Source of the DNA: Pseudophaeomoniella oleicola
Lineage: Eukaryota; Ascomycota; Eurotiomycetes; Phaeomoniellales; Phaeomoniellaceae
NCBI GenBank assembly: GCA_003868215.1
Contig: QWDQ01000010.1
Span: forward strand, 310,001 to 374,000
Length of the DNA: 64,000 nt
Reading direction: 5' to 3'
A program made the translations under genes and the position numbers. Positions 44,497 to 54,516 of this stretch are shown in pieces. Under the pieces are notes generated by a model. That model saw only the letters and a list, made by a program, of their open reading frames with translations. It was not told the origin of the DNA and did no database searches. Within the stretch, counting starts at the first letter, position 1. Each line of letters begins with the position of its first letter.

Positions 44497-46744
44497 ATGA
44501 CATTGACCGAGGCCGCTACTGATGATCTCTCCCTCCCTTCTGCTGCCCCATACCCATACACATTCCGCCCATCCCGCACCGCTTTCATACTCATCGACAT
44601 CCAACGAGACTTCGTCGACCCCGCCGGCTTCGGTTCCGTACAATGCGGTTCCCCCGCAGTTTTCTCCCGTGTCCGCTCCGTCGTGCCCCGTATCCAGACC
44701 GCGTTGGCCGCCGCTCGACGGCTGGGTCTGCACGTCGTACATACGCGTGAGGGGCACGAGCCGGATCTGGCGGATTTGACGCCGGCGAAGAGGGATAGGC
44801 AGGTTAATGCGCCGGGTGGGCATCATGAGATAGGCATTGGGGGTCAGGGGCCGATGGGACGGTTGTTGGTGAGGGGTGAGTATGGGCATGATATCGTGGA
44901 TGAATTGAAGCCTGTGGAGGGAGAGGTTGTGGTGGATAAGCCAGGAAAAGGGTCTTTTTGGGCAACGGGGTTGCATCGAGCCTTGATGGCGAGAGGTGTC
45001 ACGCACTTGATCTTCTGTGGCGTTACGACCGAGTAAGTGGAATCAAGTTTTTAATTGCGTAGCAAGATCAGTGGGCAGGCAGAGCTAATTACTGGGCCAT
45101 CCTTTCAGGTGTTGTGTGACGACAACCGCACGAGAAGCTAACGATCGTGGTTTTGAATGCTGTATTCTTCGAGATTGTACTGGCGGGTTTGACGAGAACT
45201 TTGTGACTACGTCTCTCAACATGATTTGCTCATTTGATGGCTTGTTTGGATATACGGCACCAAGTTCGGACTTTCTAGCACTTACTGACTCGAAGACGGC
45301 CCTTACCACCCCTCCCAAAACACCTCCGATTTCAAAGGAGAGATCCATGGATCTAAAAACGTTGAGCGAACAATACCGTTCTGGTCAGCTAGACCCCACG
45401 GATCTAGTCCAGGGTGTATTTGACCGAATAGAGGAGTATGAGTCTGTCAACCCCCACGTTTGGATTCATCTCCGCTCAAGGCAAGAGCTTCTAGAAGAAG
45501 CAAAGGCACTATCAGCCAAATGGAAAGGGAAAACTCTGCCACTCCTGTATGGTATACCCTTCGCTGTCAAAGACAATTTCGATGTCGCTGGGATACCGAC
45601 AACGGTAGCATGTCCGGAATACATGTATCATCCGAAAGAAACGGCACCTGTCGTTGCAGCGTTAATATCTGCGGGAGCTTTACTGATTGGTAAAACAAAC
45701 ATGGATCAACTGGCGACAGGGCTTAGCGGATGTCGTTCGCCGTACGGGAAAGTGTGCAGCGTATATGGAGAAAGGAAATATATATCTGGTGGCTCTTCGT
45801 CCGGGTCAGGAGTCGCTGTAGCGACAGGGGTCGTGACCTTCGCGCTGGGCACAGATACCGCTGGCAGTGGACGGGTCCCTGCAGCTTTCAACGGGATCGT
45901 AGGATACAAGCCAACCAAAGGCACACTATCAAATCGCGGCGTGGTACCAGCTTGCAAAAGTCTAGATACTACATCCATATTTGCGATATCCGTTTCGGAT
46001 GCAAGGAAGGTGTGGTACGTTGTCGACTTCTACGACCAGGAAGACGCATATGCGAAGCTTCCAGATACGTTACCACTCGCTCCGATCGATTACAGAGGTC
46101 CCGAGAAAGGCGGCTTTAACTTCGTTTATCCCCCGTCCTCCGCACTTGATATGTGTGTTCCCGAATATAAGACTTTGTTCTCGAAGGCTATAGAAACTGT
46201 TCAGAAGCTTGGTGGACATCCTACAGCACTTAGCGATGAAAATTGGGAACCGTTCCAAAAGGCTAGCAACCTCCTCTACGCCGGTAGTCTCGTAAACGAG
46301 CGCATATCGTCCATAGGTGCGACCTTCATCACTTCCAAACTCGACACTCTGCATAGCACGACACGAGCGTTGTTCCAGGCTGTGCTCGAGCGGCCCACCA
46401 AGCCTTGGGAGATATTCTCAGACCAGGCCACGCAGACAGAATGCATCCGACAAGCGCAAAGACTTTTCGCAAAGACAGACATCCTTGTCTTACCGACGGT
46501 TCCATTCCATCCGACGATCGAAGCCATGGAGGCAGATCCCATCGGTCTGAACGCAAAGATTGGCGAATACACTCACTTCGCAAACGTGCTTGATCTCTGT
46601 GCCGTGAGCATTAATGCTGGGTACTCTGACGGGCCCCACGGGAGGATGCCGTTTGGCTTGAGCTTGGTTGGCGCGACCGGTCTGGATGGGAGGATGTTTG
46701 ACATCGCAGAGCTGCTCGAGAGAGGGATGAGTAAGGTAGGGTAG
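44497..46744 (+). CDS. Fusion of an isochorismatase-family hydrolase (biuret hydrolase-like) and an allophanate hydrolase-type amidase
   Basis: Two exons (44497-45032, 45109-46744; intron 76 bp) give 723 residues. Residues about 25-235 are a cysteine hydrolase of the isochorismatase superfamily: catalytic Asp34 (LIDIQRDF), Lys148 (VVVDKPGKGSFW) and Cys181 (FCGVTTECCVTTT). After a Thr/Pro linker (about 236-258), residues about 259-723 are an amidase-signature domain closest to allophanate hydrolase (AtzF, Dur1,2): Lys333 (PFAVKDNFDVAG), Ser408 (ISGGSSSGSGVAV) and nucleophile Ser432 (GTDTAGSGRVPAAFN). The intron splits the codon for Glu179, two residues before the catalytic Cys, so the two halves cannot be separate genes. 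The C-terminal domain found in AtzF and Dur1,2 is missing. Fused partners suggest biuret to allophanate to ammonia and CO2. A different amide substrate, such as ureidoacrylate or another carbamoyl compound, is possible for the first domain. AGP2 follows on the same strand. Confidence 0.88.
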
Positions 46745-47346
46745 TCAGATGAGACCACACGGTGACGAGAGTGCTTGTCCAGGACGTCACAACGGTATTT
46801 ACGAGATTTTTCAGTGCCAAACGTGAGATATCAAGAAGAAATGGGCGGCACAGAAGAGGAAAGATGTAACGTATGGTAACTTCAATGTAATTTCAGCTGC
46901 CGAGGTATTAGGTAAGATATTCTAAGATAGGGAAACACCAACATCGATTCAGAAGATCTAAATCATGCATCTTGGAAATCTCACCAATTGAATTGTTTCA
47001 ATAAAAGATCCAATGAAGTAACTCGACGGAGCATTGTCTAGACCGCATTGGTGCCGCTATCAGACACGATTCGCTCTTGTTTTCAATGGGTATCTTAGGT
47101 ATTTGTTCGTAGTTACACCTGTTTCTAGTTCCTGCGCCGTCCATTGCACCGCCAAGTTCACCAAGACTCTGGGCTGAAGTCAGCGAGAGAAGATCTTATC
47201 TTTACCCTGGTCTTCTCATCATGTAGCGCTTTCGGGCCTTAGCTGCGACGCCCTTATCTTCTCCTTCTTTGTACCCTTTCCTTTTCGTCCTACGACTCCT
47301 AGGACATACATCTTCTTGAGCCGCGTTCCGAGAGTCAGAGACCAAC
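46745..47346. other. Intergenic: fusion-gene 3' flank and AGP2 promoter
   Basis: About 600 bp. It holds two CTTATC (GATAAG) sites near its right end. No gene is supported. Confidence 0.65.
47195..47258 (-). promoter_or_regulatory. Two GATAAG sites in the AGP2 promoter
   Basis: TCTTATCTTT at 47194-47203 and CCTTATCTTC at 47252-47261 each read GATAAG on the minus strand. They lie about 150 and 90 bp before the AGP2 start, as expected for AreA/NIT2-type control. Confidence 0.45.
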
Positions 47347-49318
47347 ATGGCGACAAGTTCTGGTCACGACTTCAGTGAGTCCGACGAGAAAAGGCGATCG
47401 TCCTCCCACATCGCTGATGAAACGCCAATTGCCCGTGGTGTACACGATCTAGACCAGCGACACTCTGATGTTGAGAAGACTGCGCGCCAGCAGTCCGTTG
47501 TCGCTTCAGTCAAAGGAACTTATGGGCTAGATCCTGTTACCTCCGGTGGCTCCAATGAACCTGAACCTGTGATCTTTTATGACCACACGCATCGAAAGCT
47601 CAAGCCTAGACACATTCAGCTCATAGGGATTGGGGGCACTATCGGTACGGCCCTCTATGTCCAAATTGGACATGGACTGCTCAACGGGGGGCCAGCGAGC
47701 CTGTTCTTGGCCTTCACTATCTGGTGTTCCTTCATTCTCTGTGTCACAATGTGCACGTCAGAAATGGTATCATATCTCCCCATATCCTCTCCCTTTGTCC
47801 GATTCGCTGGGAGATATGTCGACGAAGCTTTCGGAGTTGCTGCTGGGTGGAATTTCTTTTTACTGGAAGCCAGTCTGATCCCGTTCGAGGTTACAGCTTG
47901 TAATGTCATCATTCACTACTGGAGTGACATCGTGCCGGCGGGAGGGATCATTGCCATCGTCATCGTCATCTATGCTTTTGTCAACCTATTTGCTGTCAGA
48001 TGGTATGGCGAGACCGAGTTCTGGATGGCTTTAGGAAAGATGATCTTGATCGTCGGCCTCTTGCTCTTCACCTTTATCTCAATGCTTGGTGGCAACCCTC
48101 AGCACGACCGTTATGGGTTTCGGTACTGGAAGAATCCGGGATCGTTTGCAGAGCTATACTATACCGGTGATCTAGGACGGTTTTTGGGGTTCTTGCAGTG
48201 CTTAATCCAGGCGTCATTTGTTGTTGCTGGTCCTGATTATGTGAGCATGGCTGCTGGCGAAGCAGAAAACCCGCGAGTCGTGATGCCAAAGGCGTACAGT
48301 GCTGTCTTCTATCGCCTGATGGGCTTCTTCATCCTAGGTTCACTAGCAGTCGGTATCAATGTACCTCATAATGACACGGAACTCCAGAACGCCTTCTCGA
48401 CCGGTGCTCCTGGTGCAGCTGCATCTCCATACGTGGTCGCCATGGATCGTCTTGGGATCAAAATCTTACCCCATATCGTGAACGCCATGGTCCTTACTGC
48501 AGCCTTGAGTGCCGGTAACAGCTACGTTTACTGCTCCAGTCGGTCACTTTTCGGGCTTGCTTTAGAAGGGAAAGCCCCCAAGTTTTTGACGAGATGTACA
48601 AGACATGGTGTGCCGATCTACTGCGTCGGCGTCGCCCTCCTCATCGCTCTCCTTAGCTTCTTGCAAGTCAATAACGATGCCGCGGTTGTTCTGAACTGGT
48701 TTGTGAATTTGGTGAGTGCTCTGTCTTCCATGATGGTGTCCCTTCCTCGATGCCGCCGCTCTGCTTCCTGACCATCTTTGTAATGACCCTGAGATCGAAT
48801 GCCCGTATGCTAATACTCTTTGCCTTATTCAGGTCACGGCATCCCAATTGATCAATTTCTCCGTCATGGCTTTTACATACATCAAATTTCGCCGCGCCTA
48901 CCTCGCACAACCCCAAAACCTGGACCCTTCAAAGTTACCTTTTAAAGCCCCTCTGCAACCGTTCTGCGCCTGGTACGCCCTCACGGGGACCTTCGTCATG
49001 ATCTTCGTTCAAGGCTACACTGTCTTCTTGCCGGGCCAATGGGACGTCGCGACGTTTTTGTTCTCGTACACGATGGTCGGCATTTTCCCCGTGATTTTCA
49101 TCGTGTGGAAATTGTTGAAGAGGACGAAATGGATCAAGCCGGAGGAGGCAGATTTAGTGATGGATAGAGAGGAAATCGAGGAATATCAAAGGAATTATAA
49201 ACCAGCACCGCCGCGGTAAGTGCATGCATGATGATCGCAGCGAGATTTGATGTAACTAACGAGATGAATTTTCTCCAGGAACAAATTCGTGAGCTGGCTT
49301 GATCGTATTTTCAGCTAG
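47347..49318 (+). CDS. AGP2: Agp2-like amino acid / polyamine-carnitine permease
   Basis: Plasma-membrane permease of the yeast amino acid transporter family. In yeast, Agp2 affects carnitine and polyamine uptake and acts partly as a sensor. Three exons (47347-48711, 48833-49215, 49279-49318; introns 121 and 63 bp) give 595 residues. A soluble N-terminus of about 85 residues precedes HRKLKPRHIQLIGIGGTIGT, the first helix block. Agp2-typical segments follow: FIRFAGRYVDEAFGVAAGWN-like SPFVRFAGRYVDEAFG, ASLIPFEVTACNVIIHYW, GGNPQHDRYGFRYWKNPG and SAGNSYVYCSSRSLFGLALEG. The last splice joins APPRNKFVSWLDRIFS, and KPEEADL...EIEEYQRNY near the end is shared with yeast Agp2. About twelve membrane helices are expected. 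Confidence 0.88.
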
Positions 49319-50122
49319 ATAGAACAACGTGACACAAGGTTTTCAATCCGCCAAACGAATGTTATATATCATATACACGATCAATTAATCTCTGCAGCCA
49401 GCGAGCTGATCGTGTGGTACATTCAGAAGTCGAACGCTAGCGACTACCCACTTACCTTGTGACTGTCAGCCAGACGTCTTCAAACAGAGGCGACGCATCT
49501 CATAGAAGACTCGATCACATTACTATAGAACAAGTTCCGGCGAGGACAATGAGGAACGAAACAGCCTCCTGAAGGTTGATATCGCCATCAGCTCTCTCTC
49601 TCTCTCTCCTCGCTTTTAGATGGAGGTCAGGTCAGACCGCACCGCCTGTACTACCCACTCGTTTCATATGCAACCCTCAACACGATCGACAAGCACATCA
49701 CCAACTCATTACTGTACCCCTCTCAGCAAATAAATAGAGAATAGAAAACTTATCAATATATCCTCTCCCTTTCCTTCTATTTCCCGTAAAACATCCATCT
49801 ATCTCTTCACTTTGCGCCGCAGCTTTTGTTTGCGTCCTTAAAGATCCACCACCACAGTTTCTTCCAAACGTTCCCCATAAATAAAATATAATAATAATAA
49901 TTCTGTTTCCACCCGCCGAAGCCACTTTCTGTGTCTCTCCACCATTACCATTACCATTACCACCACCACCCCTCACTACCTTAACTACCTCACGATCCAA
50001 TTCAATTCAATTCGACTCGAGTCGACTCACCACTTCGCACAGCAGCAGCAGTAGTTGATACAGTTCACGCATTAGGACGGGACAGATCTAGGATATATAT
50101 ATACAGGGAAGGAAAATTTGAC
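49319..50122. other. Intergenic: AGP2 3' flank and promoter of the SHB17-like gene
   Basis: About 800 bp. It contains a CT run near 49593-49608 and a pyrimidine-rich leader before 50122. No gene is supported. Confidence 0.65.
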
Positions 50123-51383
50123 ATGCCGGATAAAGATGATGGGACGCCGAGGGTGTTTTTGTATCGTCATGGTGAGTTTGCTTCGATTTTTCCTCTTTTC
50201 TTTTTGAATTCTTCCTTTTTTATTGTTTAAAGGTCAATGACTTGGTCTATACGATTTCGCTGTTAGGAGTGGTTCACTTGCTTGAAAATTGGTGATTTTA
50301 TATATATTGCTTATGTTACTGGATGTATGGTTTCTATCGTTGTGGGCATGCCGATTTATATGATACCTACCATTTCAAAGAATATTCCTTTTTTCTTTTG
50401 TTGTCAGAGATTGAGACCTCCGATTCTCTCATATCGTCCATCTATCACAGACTGACAATTTCCTCCCCTCTTCTTTTCCTCTCCACAGGCGAAACCGAAT
50501 GGACAATAAACGGCCGCTACACCTCCACCACCGACCTCCCCCTCACCTCCCACGGCCGCGACCAAGTCACGTCCACCGGCACCATCCTCATCGGCCCCGG
50601 CAAACTGATCGACCCCTCGAACGTAGCCGCCGTCTACATCAGCCCCCGCCTACGAGCGTACGAGACGTACGAACTGGCCATTTCCGGGAGCGAGCGAAAG
50701 ACCCTCGAGAAGAACGAAAGCGATGTGAAGGTGGTGAAGAAGGAGGAGAGGTTGGCCGAGTGGGAATATGGGCTGTATGAAGGGTTGGTGACGAAGGAGA
50801 TTCGGCAGGGGAGGAAAGAGAGGGGATTGGATACGGAGCGGGAATGGGATATTTGGAGAGACGGATGTGAAGAAGGAGAGTACGTATCATCATCTCATTT
50901 CATTTCATCTCCATTCATATCCATCCCCCCCCCCCCCCCCCCCCCTCCAAAAAAACTAACACTCTCTTTTCAGATCCCCCACCGCCCTAACAACCCGCCT
51001 CGATTCCCTCATTTCCGAAATCCAATCCCTCCACGCTCCCCTCATGCACCACCACCCTACAAGCACCACCGCAAAAACACCTACAGACATCATCCTCTTC
51101 GCCCACGGCCACCTCCTCCGCGCCTTCGTCAAACGCTGGCTCAACCTCCCGCTCGATTTCGCGCTCGGCATGATGATCGAACCCGGCGGGGTCGGTGTAT
51201 TGAGGTGAGTCTGTTTCGATCGATTCGTTCGGCCGTTTATTATCCTGCTGTAATTTGAAAAAAGCTGATTGAGGTCCCAAAAAAAAAACTAGTTATCAAC
51301 ATCACAACGTAAAGGAACCGGCGGTTTTGGTCGGGATTGGGATTCCTACTACTACTACTACTACTACTAGTACTACTAAGTAA
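50123..51383 (+). CDS. SHB17: Histidine phosphatase, sedoheptulose-1,7-bisphosphatase-like
   Basis: The yeast relative Shb17 removes phosphate from sedoheptulose-1,7-bisphosphate and feeds ribose synthesis. Four exons (50123-50171, 50489-50879, 50974-51204, 51293-51383; introns 317, 94 and 88 bp) give 253 residues. The catalytic RHGE motif is split by intron 1: exon 1 ends RVFLYRH and exon 2 begins GETEWTINGRYTSTTDLPLT. Other active-site parts are YISPRLRAYET, LAEWEYGLYEG and FAHGHLLRAFVKRW with the second histidine. The first intron is the longest in the window. The protein ends in a threonine tract from an ACT repeat. SHB17 is the best match, but another phosphoglycerate-mutase-family phosphatase cannot be ruled out. 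Confidence 0.86.
50925..50945 (+). repeat. 21-base C run inside an intron
   Basis: An uninterrupted run of cytosines within intron 2 of the SHB17-like gene, about 30 bp before the acceptor. Such a run is prone to length errors in sequencing and replication. Confidence 0.9.
51348..51377 (+). repeat. (ACT)n trinucleotide repeat, coding
   Basis: Seven ACT codons, one AGT and two more ACT at the extreme 3' end of the SHB17-like coding sequence, giving a Thr/Ser tail just before AAG and the stop codon. Confidence 0.9.
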
Positions 51384-52559
51384 TAAAAGTACTGGTGGTT
51401 AAGGGGAATCAATAAGAGGGACGATCAAAAAAAAAAAAAACAGATATTATAGAAGCATAGGTAACTTACACACATGGATACTTACACACAAAATATAGAT
51501 AGAAATTACGCAACAAATCTCAAATCTCATAGACGGGACGTATCATACATACACAGAGCTGTCTATCTATTATAACAGAGTTTAGAAATTTTGAGAAAAA
51601 AAAAAAAAGAGAGAGAGAGAGAGAGAGACAGACAGAAGAAAAGGACCGAGAGCAAGTTAGACAAGAATAAAGCACAAAGACAGACAGCTAGGTATTGAAT
51701 GTAAACATGACTTGACAATTGTTGGCTAGGTACCCCAAGTTTCTATATGCTGAATAAATTGATTGTGGTCACCGTCAAGGAAAACCTCAAAGAATTGGTT
51801 ACAGAAGACAGCTTGGTGTTACTTCATCTCACCGTTAATTACATCTACCGACTGGACATGTCTACAGAGCAGACCCAGAACATCGGGGCAAACAAATGGA
51901 TATTTTTTTATTAGTTATTACCTCGATCGAGCAAATCCCAAACTTGAACGACAGATATAAACGACAGACCAAAATGAGGCCCCAATCATGGACGTTGTGT
52001 CATAAAGACAAGAGTGACCAAAATCCAATAAGATCTCACCACCTCTTCCTTTAGCACGGGTATCTCTTAGAAGCACATGCCATATGGAGTGTACCAATGA
52101 TCCGGAGCAAAGCGTCCTGATAAGGCTCATACCTTGCCCTGAACATTGGCACGGGTATCTGAGCAAATAAACAACAAACTCGGGTAAATTCGACAGGTAA
52201 CGATCGTGGTAGCATCAGGTCCATGGTCCAAAATGCAAAATGCAACACTAAACGCAACAGTGGTATCAATCTAATATGCGCAAACGATAGCGGATCGGGT
52301 ATTGGTCGAAATTGGGTATCTTTTTGTGGAACAATAAGAGTGCATGTGTACACGAGACATCGAGAGCGCAGATATCGGTTGTCGGAAGGGTGAATCGAAG
52401 ATGCCGAAACATCCAAAAACGTTGCGTGAGTCGTCAAGCCATCAGGTCGGGGCGAGACATGAACTCGGAATCCCACCATTTCTCATGTTCAACCGGACTG
52501 GAGGCTCTCGAGACCCGGCAAGCAGCGGGATCTATCCTCGCCCTGACCTGGTCGCCCCT
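51384..52559. other. Intergenic between convergent genes
   Basis: About 1.2 kb of 3' sequence. It holds an A run followed by a GA repeat (51596-51628). Short frames only; no gene is supported. Confidence 0.65.
51596..51628. repeat. Poly-A / (GA)n simple repeat
   Basis: Thirteen As run into about ten GA dinucleotides in a 3' spacer. Confidence 0.9.
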
Positions 52560-54516
52560 TCATGCGGAAGCCTTGATAGCGGGGGATGACTCCATGGTAG
52601 TCGGTGGGACATCACCAATGGTCTCCTTCGGTTCTTCGGTAGTACCGTTGGTGGCGGGTTCATCCTTGCTAATTGGCTCTGGCTTGTCTTCGGCAGTCTC
52701 AGTAGCAGTCTCAGCTGGAGTCTCCTTCTTCTCCTCAGCTGGGGCCTTCTTGCCGGTCTTCTTCTTGATGGTACCGCTCAAGGTACCGAAAATAGAAGTG
52801 CGACGCTTTTCCTTTGGCGTCTCAGCAGGCACAGCTGGCGCAGCAGGCGCAGCGGTCTCGGCTGGGGTAGCTTCGGTGGTGGCAGGGGCCTCAACAGGAG
52901 CAGCAGCCTCCTCGGCTTTCTCCTCCTTCTTGGGCTCCTCCTTGGGCTCCTTCTTACCCTCGACCTTACCCTCAACCTTCTTGAAGAGACCCTTGAGCTT
53001 CGACTCCTTTGCGGGAGTGGCTTCCTTGGTCTCGGGAGTCTCAGCAGCACCATCGACAGGGGCAGTCACAGCAGCCGTGTCGATGGGTTGAGTTTCAAGT
53101 GGTGTGTCAACTTGGGGAGCGGTCTCGGCGACAGGAGCAGCCTCCTCAGTCTGGGCTTCCGGGACGGCATCCTTCTCACTCTTCTCAGTAGTTGGGCTCT
53201 TGACCTTCTCGAAGAAGCTTCCGAAGATGGAGCTGCGCTTCTTCTTGTCCAAATTGGGCCTCTCAGCAGCAGGTGCCTCAGTAGCGGCAGTGTGAGCAGG
53301 AGTTGTGTCCTCCTCCTTCTTCTCCTCCTTCGGCTCCTCGGCGGCGGCAGTAACAGCAGCAGCCTCAGGAGCAACCTCGCCAACAGTGCTTGGCTCAGCA
53401 GCTTCTGGCTCCTCCTTCTTGTCTTCGGTTGGCTCCTCGGCCTTCTCTTCCTTCTTCTCCTCTTCCTTTTTGCCGAGGAAGGTACCGAAGATGCTGGCCC
53501 TCTTGCGAGAGACAGAGCGACCCTTTTTCTCCTTCTTCTCCTCGTCGCTAGAAGGTGTGTCCTTCACTGCATCCTTTGCCTTGGCCTCGGTGGATTTCTT
53601 TGGCTTAGGTGAGGTGGATTTCGATGTCGTAGCTACTGGGGCTGCAAGTGCCGCTGGTTTGGCTAGTGTCGCGTTAGTCAGTGGAGTTCCCGTAGCGAAA
53701 CTCAAAGAATGCGACCGAGAATTTCAAAAGTGTAAACAATGAAAAACTTACCATATTTTTCCAAGGTGCTCTTGTAACCCTCGCTGCCAGTAACTGTCTC
53801 CTTTGATGCCTTGGCCTCCTCAACCTTCTTCTCAAGCGCAACGATCCAGCTAGCTTGTTGTTCGGTGCTCTCAGTGGAGAAGATGAACTTGTGGCCGTTA
53901 ACCTTGAAGGAGAAATCCTTGGTACCTTCCTTTGTCACGTCGGTAACCTCAGACTGTAGGACTCGTTAATGGTAGAACTTTCACGCGTGCGCATTTTGGA
54001 ACGTACAAGGTTGATGATGCCAGCTGGGTGGCTCTTGTCTTCGGCACGCTTCGTGTAGAACAAAAGACCCTTACCGGTCTCAGAAGCCCATGCGATAGTT
54101 GGGTGGGCAACCTCAGCCTTGGTCTCACGAAGATATGTGCTCAAGTTTTCTGCCTTGACGGGCTCGTCACTGAACCAGAAGAAACGCTTGGAGAAACGTA
54201 GAGTGCTGTATCATAGATTAGCGCGTCGTACAGTTGCGAGGCATATCGTCACTTACTTAGGGAATGGAGGGTGCTTGAAGCCCAAGACGCCCTCTGAGGC
54301 TGGGGTAGCCTCAACCTTTGCCTCGCCTTCAGTGGTGGTCTCGACCTTAGGCTCTTCAGCTGCTGGCGCCTCTGCCTCGGTGGTTGCTGGAGCAGCTTCC
54401 GTGGATGGTTCCTCAATAGTTGGAGCAGCAGCAGGCGTGGGCTCGGCGGCAGGGGTGGACTCCTCTGGAGCAGCGGCGGGAGTCTCCTCGACTGGCTTGG
54501 TAGCAACGTCCGACAT
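52560..54516 (-). CDS. PH-domain protein of the Meu6 (meiotic expression up-regulated 6) type
   Basis: Four exons (54516-54257, 54205-54007, 53953-53752, 53662-52560) give 587 residues. An acidic, Ala/Pro/Glu-rich N-terminus (about 1-80) precedes a pleckstrin-homology-like domain (about 85-215): LRFSKRFFWFSDEPVKAENL, AWASETGKGLLFYTKRAED, FSFKVNGHKFIFSTESTEQQ, then the SEGYKSTLEKY end block. The long C-terminal part is low-complexity Lys/Glu/Ala/Pro sequence. It contains three copies of a basic SIFG motif, near residues 277, 365 and 510. PH domains often bind phosphoinositides, so membrane association is likely. The family is common in filamentous ascomycetes, but its molecular role is not established. 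Strong bias to Ala, Glu, Lys and Pro codons explains many long open frames on the other strand. Confidence 0.83.

Noticed and set aside
44497-46744. Two separate genes: an isochorismatase gene and a downstream allophanate hydrolase gene starting at the Met in SKERSMDLKTL
   Set aside because: The second exon runs without a stop from the catalytic Cys of the first domain into the amidase domain, and no promoter-sized gap exists between them.
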